Shown here: positions 13,882 to 19,630 of the stretch, in pieces
Layout of the letters: each line of letters begins with the position of its first letter
Numbering within the stretch: the first letter of the stretch is position 1
Assembly (NCBI GenBank): GCA_041608535.1
Contig: JBFISM010000062.1
Coordinates: forward strand, 1-19,630
Reading direction: 5' to 3'
From: JBFISM01 sp041608535
Lineage (GTDB): Bacteria; Actinomycetota; Acidimicrobiia; Spongiisociales; UBA5794
Length of the DNA: 19,630 bases
Position numbers and translations under genes: made by a program
The notes under the pieces: generated by a model
Databases searched by the model: none
Told to the model about the DNA's origin: nothing
What the model saw: the letters and a program-made list of their open reading frames with translations, nothing else

Positions 13882-15081
13882 TCAGCCGCGTCCCACCAGG
13901 AGCCAGGTGTTCATTTGGCCTTTGCCTTTGACATCGATGGGGCCGCGGGCCTCGAAGCGGTAGCCGTTGCCGGATAGCAGGTCGTAGGTGGCGGGGGACA
14001 CCTGGATCTGGCCCGAGATCCCACCCGACTCCATGCGCGACGCGGTGTTGACGGTGTCGCCCCACAGGTCGTAGGCGAACTTGTGCGTCCCGATGATCCC
14101 CGCCACCACCGGCCCCGAGTTGATCCCGATCCGCAACTCCAAGCGGCGCCCATCGAAGTCGTTCGACGCCATGTACTCCCGGATCCGCAACGCCAGCTCG
14201 GCGATCGCCTCCGCATGATCGGCGCGGGGTACCGGGACCCCTGAGGCGACCATGTACTCGTCACCGACGGTCTTGATCTTCTCCAACCCGAGTTGTTCGG
14301 TGTATTCGTCGAACTTGGTGAACACCTGATTCAACAAGCCGACGAGTTCTGGTGGGGTCATGGTGGCCGACATCGGGGTGAACCCGACCACGTCGGCGAA
14401 CAGCACCGAGGCGTGGGGGAAGTCGTCGGCGATCATCGACGTGTCGCTCTTCAACCTGGTGGCGATCTCGTCGGGAAGGATGTTGTGCAACAAATCATCC
14501 GACTCCTGCTGGAACCGATCCCGCTGCCGCACGAAATAGGCCATGCCGGCGTAGATGAGGATCGCAACGTTGCTGAGGATGAAGGCTACGTCAGCAGCCG
14601 CTGCAGGTTCGACGTCGTAGATGGGATCGATCGACTGGGGTAGGACGACGGCGAGGACGAGTCCGGCGATGAAGGCCACGAACCACCAAAACGCAGCCCG
14701 GCGAGGTAGCGCAATCAGCGCCCCGACTACCACCAGGAACGTGAATGCCATCAGCAGATCTGCTTCGAGCAGACCGCCGTACATGAGTGTCGGTATGAGG
14801 TTTTCCAGAATCAGCGCCGCCAGCATTACGTGAACGACGGGCGTGTACCAGCCCGGATTGAAATGCAGGGCAGTGATCGCGATGACAGGCACGAACGCCG
14901 CCGCCCAATCGATGGCGCCGGCCGCGGCGAACCCTTCGGAGATGGTGATGGTCCCGAAGAAGAGCCGGGGCACAAAGCCGATGGCGGCGTAGCCCACAAG
15001 AATGCGCCGCTTCCCGGCCTGCGCGTCAGTCTCGCCCTCGTAGGAGCCGATCGTCATCAGGCGCTGCCAGACGCTTCTCAA
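13882..15081 (-). CDS. Membrane-anchored class III adenylate cyclase (first of tandem pair)
   Basis: This is a 399-residue paralogue of the following gene with the same design: about six hydrophobic segments (roughly 27-183), a signalling helix and a cyclase domain (about 220-399). Catalytic residues are complete: metal ligands D230 and D274, adenine-selecting K270 and D338, and N345 and R349. The catalytic domain is nearly identical to its neighbour, including long DNA tracts, but the membrane half is much more diverged. TTG 15081 is the listed start. However, GGAGGG is 17 nt away from it and only about 8 nt from an in-frame CTG at 15090, while ATG at residue 9 is also possible. A promoter is seen at 15231-15258. 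Confidence 0.92.
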   Translation of the reverse strand: MRSVWQRLMTIGSYEGETDAQAGKRRILVGYAAIGFVPRLFFGTITISEGFAAAGAIDWAAAFVPVIAITALHFNPGWYTPVVHVMLAALILENLIPTLMYGGLLEADLLMAFTFLVVVGALIALPRRAAFWWFVAFIAGLVLAVVLPQSIDPIYDVEPAAAADVAFILSNVAILIYAGMAYFVRQRDRFQQESDDLLHNILPDEIATRLKSDTSMIADDFPHASVLFADVVGFTPMSATMTPPELVGLLNQVFTKFDEYTEQLGLEKIKTVGDEYMVASGVPVPRADHAEAIAELALRIREYMASNDFDGRRLELRIGINSGPVVAGIIGTHKFAYDLWGDTVNTASRMESGGISGQIQVSPATYDLLSGNGYRFEARGPIDVKGKGQMNTWLLVGRG

Positions 15082-15230
15082 GCGGCTCAGGGTTGTGTCC
15101 CTCCGTGACGCACCACGATTCGGCGTGGCGTTGACGGGAGAGTAGCGATTCGAAGGCGCCGCCGTTCAGCCTCCTTCGACTCGACGGGCGAGTACATCGG
15201 GAGCGATTCCTGGCCCTCTGTGCAAGCGAA

Positions 15231-15258
15231 ACAGTACGCACTTGCTCCGATCTGTCAA
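15231..15258 (-). promoter_or_regulatory. Sigma-70-type promoter for the cyclase pair
   Basis: On the minus strand TTGACA (15258-15253) matches the -35 consensus exactly, and TACTGT (15236-15231) is a fair -10 box, with a 16-nt spacer. Transcription would start near 15224, leaving a leader of about 140 nt before the first cyclase. Confidence 0.6.
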
Positions 15259-15390
15259 TCCCTACGAACCCCCGTGTAACAATTGCGCTTGACCGACAGA
15301 CGGAGATCCCAACCGTTCGGGATGGCAGGTGCGAACTGCCACCAATCGCCTCCTGGACCTGGTGCAAGGGTCACGTCCAGAGGCCATTAC

Positions 15391-15649
15391 GGGATCCCGT
15401 TGCCGTTGAAGCTGGCCGCAGGCCGGCTGCGGTTGTTGTCACGTGGCGAGATGCTGCTGCGGCTCGAGGACCGCTGCGCCGACGGTGAAAGCCGGCGGCT
15501 CCGACGAAGCGGCCCGGAAGGTGATGCGGGAAGCGGCCGGCATCATCGACCGCCTCGCTGCAACGATCGAAGAGGACGACGTGCGCCAACGCCTCACCGA
15601 CGGAGCCGCCGTCGAGGCCGGCTTCGCCGAGACCTCGAGCCCTCGTTGA
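15391..15649 (+). pseudogene. Remnant of a large ATPase/TPR-type transcriptional or cyclase-linked regulator
   Basis: Two pieces of one family lie in different frames. At 15391-15474 the DNA encodes GIPLPLKLAAGRLRLLSRGE followed by MLLRLEDR. This closely follows the end of the NB-ARC/AAA-type ATPase domain of LuxR- or AfsR-like regulators and of cyclase-ATPase fusion proteins. At 15485-15649, in another frame, a helical stretch with IIDRLAATIEEDDVRQRL resembles the extreme C-terminus of the same proteins. The long TPR region that should separate them is gone, and no P-loop is present. This is an internally deleted pseudogene, interestingly close to two adenylate cyclases. The region 15259-15390 shows nothing else I can support. 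Confidence 0.55.
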
Positions 15650-15679
15650 GACCAGGCTCCCGCCGTTGCCGGTCCTTAC

Positions 15680-16126
15680 CTAGTTGGCTTCGACGATTCT
15701 CTTGATGTTGGTCATCGTGTCGTCGAGGGCGGCCTGGGCGCGCTTACGCATGAGAGCGGGCCACATGACCGCCATCACCGGTGCCAGGAACCACGCCGGC
15801 GACAGCTCCATGCTGTGGGAGAGGCGGGTCCCAGAAGCAGTCGCCGCGAGGTCCCAGTCGACGTGGATTCTCACATTCCCGTCAGTGCCATCGCTCACCA
15901 ACCGTCGATTCGGAACGACCTCCGCGACCGTCCACGTCATAACCGACTTGACCGGGGGAATCCCTCCCCGCTCCTTGTAGACGTATCCCTCCCGCAGGTC
16001 TCCCTCACCGAGTTCGACAATCGCGTCCGACGGCGTGGCGAAATCCGGGTAGCGCGCCGGTTGTGACACCAGCTCCCAGACCGCCTCGGGGGGGCCATCG
16101 ATGTCGATTCCGGTTTCGACACGCAT
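15680..16126 (-). CDS. SRPBCC family protein (polyketide cyclase/START-like fold)
   Basis: The 148-residue protein has the SRPBCC pattern. The first strand ends in ETGIDIDGPPEAVWELVSQP, followed by ARYPDFATPSD. The central strands include MTWTVAEVVPNRRLVSD and VDWDLAATASGTRLSHSMEL, and the long C-terminal helix ends in TMTNIKRIVEAN. Such proteins form a deep hydrophobic cavity for a lipid-like ligand, and many are of unknown role. A hydrophobic stretch near residues 111-125 is the loop/helix before the last helix rather than a clear membrane anchor. ATG 16126 was chosen because AGGAG lies 5 nt upstream; GTG 16129 would be too close to that site. The gene appears intact and is convergent with the ATPase remnant. 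Confidence 0.85.
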   Translation of the reverse strand: MRVETGIDIDGPPEAVWELVSQPARYPDFATPSDAIVELGEGDLREGYVYKERGGIPPVKSVMTWTVAEVVPNRRLVSDGTDGNVRIHVDWDLAATASGTRLSHSMELSPAWFLAPVMAVMWPALMRKRAQAALDDTMTNIKRIVEAN

Positions 16127-16157
16127 CACGACTCCTCGTCGCCACCAGCGATGTTCA

Positions 16158-16285
16158 TCATACGCAGGCCCCTATCTGTGCGCTTGTCCTCGTGGCGACG
16201 TGCTCGCGCACAAGTCCCGGGTGGGCGCCGGCAGCGATCAGCATCGACGCGCAGGTGTGGCGTAGGTCGTCCGGGTCCCTCTTCA
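16158..16285 (-). pseudogene. Tyrosine recombinase (phage integrase) C-terminal remnant
   Basis: The minus strand encodes DLRHTCASMLIAAGAHPGLV followed by REHV, the box II region of tyrosine recombinases with the conserved Arg in LRHT. The usual following GHSS histidine region and the catalytic tyrosine are lost: the frame degenerates into ATRTSAQIGACV and stops at 16158. No upstream recombinase sequence is recognised beyond 16285. It belongs to a different recombinase subgroup from the fragment at 18550-18899. Confidence 0.7.
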
Positions 16286-16422
16286 CGGATGTGTTCAACG
16301 GCGGGGTACCACACCCTCCGCCGGAAGTTCGATGCCCTTCAGAATCGCCTTCGCAGGGGGCCAATACCACGAGGCGGAAGAAGGAACTCCATCGCCGGCC
16401 ACAACCCACCGTCGTTGTGGTC

Positions 16423-16739
16423 TCATCGCACCCACCGTGGATTGGGTAGGGGTGCAGCAACCGACACATCGGTCAAGGCAGCCATCAGCCGGCCGTACGC
16501 TTCTGCGTAGCGCACCGCCACCTCCGGGGAGTCGCCGCGCAGCACCTCGCCGCCGGACCTCGACTCCTCGGCGTGGACGGCCACCGGACCGACTCGCGTC
16601 ACAGGCGTGAGTGGTCGAGCACACGGACACCCGCCCTCGGCAAACCGACCTGAGCGCAACGCAGGATGCGGCCCAGGGCCAGGCTGGTCGCCGTGGCGAC
16701 GATGAGGCCAATACCGAGGAACCACCACAAGCGGCGCAT
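16423..16739 (-). pseudogene. Frameshifted small membrane protein, unrecognised
   Basis: ATG 16739 opens a 46-residue frame with one transmembrane helix (RRLWWFLGIGLIVATATSLA) that stops at 16599. An overlapping frame continues to 16423 with a coding-like segment (SGGEVLRGDSPEVAVRYAEA and onward). Both have high third-position GC, typical of real genes here. The simplest reading is one membrane protein of about 100 residues broken by a frameshift near 16600. Two small overlapping genes are possible. I do not recognise the family. No clear ribosome binding site is seen. Confidence 0.35.
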
Positions 16740-16851
16740 GACGGGAGCCTGACAGAACGCAACCTCAACACCGAGTCGGAAGTCGCGAAAACCGAGGCGA
16801 GCGCCGCACATCGGAACTGGTAGCTTCGCCCTACGGGACGAAGGGAGACCC

Positions 16852-17130
16852 ATGTACATGCTGGCGATCAACCATGCGGTAGCCGACTACGACAAGTGGA
16901 AGGCGGTGTACGACACCATGCCTCCCACCACGCAGGGGGCGAAGTTCGCGCGCGTTAACCAGAAGGTCGATGATCCCAACATGGTCACGGTGGTGGCTGG
17001 GTTCGACTCACTGGACACCCTCAACGCGTTCGTTGGCGACCCGCGCCTCAAGGAGGCCATGCAGGAGGCCGGGGTGGTGGGCGAGCCACGCATCGAGATC
17101 TACGAGGAGGTAGAGGCGATACAGGCCTAG
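16852..17130 (+). CDS. Small dimeric alpha/beta-barrel protein (ABM-like)
   Basis: The 92-residue protein begins with a strand and helix (MLAINHAVADYDKWKAVYD). Two strands follow (AKFARVNQKV and MVTVVAGFDS), then a helix containing FVGDPRLKEAMQEAGV and a final strand (PRIEIYEEVEA). This is the ferredoxin-like dimeric alpha/beta-barrel layout shared by ABM-type monooxygenases and many uncharacterised proteins. No catalytic residues can be assigned, so activity is unknown. ATG 16852 follows a GGGAGA site. It is intact although it lies among pseudogenes. Confidence 0.75.
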   Translation: MYMLAINHAVADYDKWKAVYDTMPPTTQGAKFARVNQKVDDPNMVTVVAGFDSLDTLNAFVGDPRLKEAMQEAGVVGEPRIEIYEEVEAIQA

Positions 17131-17172
17131 CAATACCCCGCTCTCGGAAGCGCAGCGCCCACCCGTCGTAGG

Positions 17173-18455
17173 GTGGGCGTCATGCGTTGGGCAGTGCTCA
17201 TTGCGGCGGCGGCAATCGTCGCCACAGCCCCTGCAGCCGCCGACGACGACATGGGGTTCGTCGACCCCGCCACCGGCGAGTGGCACCTTCCCGGCGACGC
17301 TGCCTTCTACTTCGGCGACCCCGGAGACACGCCGTTCATGGGTGACTGGGACTGCGACAGGACCCGACGCCAGGCCTGTATCGGGCCCGGGACGGCTTCG
17401 TGTACCTCAGGAACTCCAACAGCCAGGGCATCGCCGATCGCCGCTACTACTTCGGCGACCCCGGTGACTACCCCCTCGCCGGTGACTGGAACGGCGATGG
17501 GTGCGACACGGTTTCGCTGTGGCGTCAGTCTGAGCAGCGGGTGTACGTCATCAATCGGCTCGAGTCGGAAGCCGCCGGTCTCGGCGCCGTCGAGTACTGG
17601 TATGCCGCCGGTGCCGCCGGCCAGGTGCCGGTCGTCTTCGACCACAACGACAACGGGGTGGACTCGGTGGCGTTCCACGATCCGCTGACGGGCCGGGTCA
17701 CCGTCGAGGGCACCGAGTCTTACTTCGGCGACCCCGGAGACCGCTTGGTGAGCGGACGTTGGGACGGGCCTCCCAGCCTCGGTGCCTTCCGGCCGGGGAC
17801 ACGGGTCGCTTACACCTACGGGAGCTGTCGCGACGGGGACCGCCGCTGGCTTCCGGTCACGGCGGCCGCTCCCGCTCCCTCCGTCGAGGCCGTGGTGGTG
17901 CGCCTCAACGACGCCGAGCGAGAGGCACTCGGCCCCAGCGTCGTCGTCACCGTGACGTGGTCCGGAGGTGCTGCCATCCTCGACGACTGCGCCCCGGAGC
18001 TGGCGATCGATGCCGCGCCCGGCACCACCGTCACCGCCAGGTACCTCGACGCCCGGGGGAACCCGACCGAGATCGAATGGCAGCAAACTCTGGAGGCCAA
18101 CACGCTCATCCGCCAGCCATGGCGCGTCGAGGAGACGGCGCCAGGCGACATCATCCTGGCGTGGCAGTCGACCGGGGACTCCGCCCGTTACCTGCGAGAG
18201 ATCGACGCCGCCCCCGGCCTCACCGTCACCTCTCCCATCCGCTGGCGGCTCAACGCAGACGGGTCGGTGAGCGGACGGCCCGACGCCGGGTTCATCGCCT
18301 CGGCCCACGCCCGCGGCATAGAGGTGTGGCCGGCCGTCGCCATCCTCGACGCCGATCGCATCGCGCTGGCTATGGACGACCCCGCCGGGCTGGCCGAGCT
18401 GCTCTCGGTCACCGCCGACCAGGCCGGTGCCGACGGGGTCAACATCGACCAGTGA
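17173..18455 (+). pseudogene. Secreted FGDPGD-repeat protein with truncated GH18-like domain, frameshifted
   Basis: GTG 17173 (or ATG 17182) starts a signal peptide (RWAVLIAAAAIVATAPAAA). Three repeats follow with the motif YFGDPGD-x-P-x3-GDW, encoded near 17308, 17448 and 17732. This repeat is common in secreted actinobacterial proteins. The reading frame changes between about 17356 and 17380: the first frame ends in DWDCDRT, and the family sequence resumes as TPGLYRARDGFVYLRNSN in the next frame. The C-terminal part (from about 18220) resembles a GH18-like glycosidase barrel (IRWRLNADGSVSGRPDAGFI, then AHARGIEVWPAVA). It ends in DGVNIDQ-stop, where the family continues with FE, so the catalytic Glu is absent. 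The protein is therefore both frameshifted and truncated. Confidence 0.75.
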
Positions 18456-18549
18456 TCGTGACGCGCCTTACGACGACCTCAGTCCCGTCATCCATCCGCA
18501 GGCCGATAGCGGCCGACAGTTGGTGGAGCCGGAACAAGACATCGACGGG

Positions 18550-18899
18550 CTCGCTCCCCGGATGCTCCCGTGCCGTCGACGTATGGGTCGGGGAACGCAA
18601 AGAAGGTCCGATCTTCCTCAACAGGGACGGCACCCGACGCCTGGACCGGCACGCCGCCACCCGGATCGTGAAACGCATGTCCCGACGAGCGGGGATCGAC
18701 AGGGACCATCTCGCCGCATTCGCTGCGGCACTCGTTCATCACCGCCGCCCTCGACGCCGGCGTTGCCCCCCGTGACGTCCAGGAGGCCGCATCACACGCC
18801 GACCCAAGAACGACGATCCGTTACGGCCGAGCTAGACGGTCCCTGGATCGGCATGCCATGTACATCGTGGCCACCTTCGTCGCCGGCGCAAGCCGCTGA
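18550..18899 (+). pseudogene. Tyrosine recombinase (integrase) catalytic-domain remnant with frameshifts
   Basis: Three consecutive frames read through one recombinase. LAPR is at about 18550. A shifted frame then gives SRAVDVWVGERKEGPIFLNR and onward to MSRRAGIDR. After an apparent extra G near 18702-18704 the third frame runs PHSLRHSFITAALDAGV, DVQEAASHADPRTTIRYGRA and ends in FVAGASR at TGA 18897-18899. Box II (HSLRH), the SHAD histidine and the catalytic tyrosine (TIRY) are all present. The N-terminal domain and the first catalytic arginine are missing. It starts about 95 bp after the truncated GH18-like gene. The remaining 18456-18549 shows no recognisable coding sequence. Confidence 0.85.
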
Positions 18900-19223
18900 A
18901 TACCCAGCCGGGGACCTGGCACCACCCAGCGTGTCGGCTCCCCGCCCAGAACTGCCGGTTCGGCTCGGAACGGCGTGCGCGAGATCAGCTCTGGGTAGTG
19001 GGCGATATATGCGGTCGACGGAAGGGGTCCGGCCTACCAGAGGTTGAACAGCAGCGGACCGTCCTCGGCGGCGGCTGGATGGCCGGACGGGTCGAGGTTG
19101 ACCGCGACTCCGCAAGCGGAGTGCCGAGGGTGCGAAATCGAGCAACCAGCGTCGGGCGCGCTCATTCCGTTCCGCAGGTACTCTCACGTTTCGTAAACCA
19201 TCTCACTCACGGGGGCTGGCCAC
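18900..19223. other. Intergenic region with one hairpin
   Basis: No frame here looks coding on either strand. A short stem (ACTCCG at 19107-19112 with CGGAGT at 19117-19122, loop CAAG) is the only clear structure. The promoter of the following gene presumably lies near 19170-19210, but no convincing boxes stand out. Confidence 0.4.
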
Positions 19224-19580
19224 ATGAGCAGCAACATCCGAGTCAACGCAGTCCACTCGATCCTGGAAGGACACGTAGACGAAGTCAAGAAGATGAGCGT
19301 CACGTTCGCACAGAAGGTCGAGGGCGGCGAACCCGGGTATTTGAGCTACGAGTGGTTTCTGAGCGATGACGAGAGCAAGTTGTACATCGTCGGGCTTCTC
19401 GAGGACTCGGCGGCGGTTATGCACCATCTCACCAGCATGGGCGACATGATCGGTCGCTTCTCGGAGATCGCGCCCACAGCCAGGCTTGAGATCTACGGTG
19501 ATGTGTCGGACGAATTAAGGGAACTCGTCGCGCCATTCGGCCCCGAGATCGCCGGGCACTTGAACGGGTTCACACGCTGA
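19224..19580 (+). CDS. Antibiotic biosynthesis monooxygenase (ABM) domain protein
   Basis: This 118-residue protein has the ABM-type dimeric ferredoxin-like fold. Strand 1 is IRVNAVHSILEG, followed by a helix (VDEVKKMSVTFAQKVE). Strands 2 and 3 are GYLSYEWFLSDDESKLYIVG, followed by a helix (DSAAVMHHLTSMGDMIGRF) and strand 4 (TARLEIYGDV). Members include heme-degrading and quinone-forming oxygenases, but most are uncharacterised. The C-terminal PFGPEIAGHLNGF segment is typical of a subgroup of short stand-alone proteins. ATG 19224 has only a weak upstream GGGGGC site. The gene looks intact and ends 50 bp before the window edge. Confidence 0.8.
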   Translation: MSSNIRVNAVHSILEGHVDEVKKMSVTFAQKVEGGEPGYLSYEWFLSDDESKLYIVGLLEDSAAVMHHLTSMGDMIGRFSEIAPTARLEIYGDVSDELRELVAPFGPEIAGHLNGFTR

Positions 19581-19630
19581 AGCGTGCTCGGGTGATTCCG
19601 GCCTCACCTCTCGACGTCTGTTCGGCTCGC

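Overview
The window is about 19.6 kb of high-GC DNA. It most likely comes from an actinobacterium of the Acidimicrobiia type, possibly an uncultured one. The evidence is the gene order uvrC-rapZ-yvcK-gap-pgk-tpiA-secG, which is the actinobacterial order except that whiA is missing. Other support is the actinobacterial RapZ P-loop ending in GRS, frequent GTG/TTG starts, and a Thr/Pro-rich linker on the lipoprotein. Assignment to a genus is not possible from the sequence alone.

Layout. (1) 1-840 is non-coding. It holds about 2.4 copies of a ~209-bp tandem repeat with a conserved hairpin, then a ~190-bp unit (594-783) bounded by a perfect 15-bp inverted repeat and filled with nested stems. (2) 853-9342 is a conserved housekeeping block on the + strand: DNA repair (uvrC), the rapZ/yvcK regulatory pair, and four glycolytic enzymes (gap, pgk, tpiA, gpmA) with one unrecognised gene among them. 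It ends with secG. Several genes overlap by 4 nt (rapZ/yvcK ATGA, pgk/tpiA GTGA, probably gap/pgk CTGA), so they are probably translationally coupled. (3) 9395-11687 encodes a solitary family 5 solute-binding lipoprotein and a MaoC-type hydratase. (4) 11740-11824 is tRNA-Leu(GAG). Its last 28 bp, including 3' flank, are repeated 160 bp downstream, which looks like the scar of an integrative element. Gene fragments follow, one with a SEC-C zinc motif. (5) 12666-15081 on the - strand is a tandem pair of membrane-anchored class III adenylate cyclases. Their catalytic halves share 97-bp tracts of perfect DNA identity while their membrane halves have diverged.

(6) 15.3-19 kb is a decayed accessory region. 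It holds a remnant of a large ATPase-type regulator, an intact SRPBCC protein, two different tyrosine-recombinase remnants on opposite strands, and a frameshifted small membrane protein. It also holds a frameshifted secreted FGDPGD-repeat protein whose GH18-like domain stops just before the expected catalytic glutamate. Two small dimeric alpha/beta-barrel proteins (16852-17130 and 19224-19580) remain intact.

How it works together: the left half is core central metabolism with the RapZ/YvcK control genes. The right half contains a probable cAMP-signalling pair inside a zone of repeated integration and decay. The best candidates for something undescribed are the structured 594-783 unit with its neighbouring hairpin repeats, and the cyclase pair with homogenised catalytic domains but divergent membrane domains. 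I found no complete new defence or biosynthetic system.
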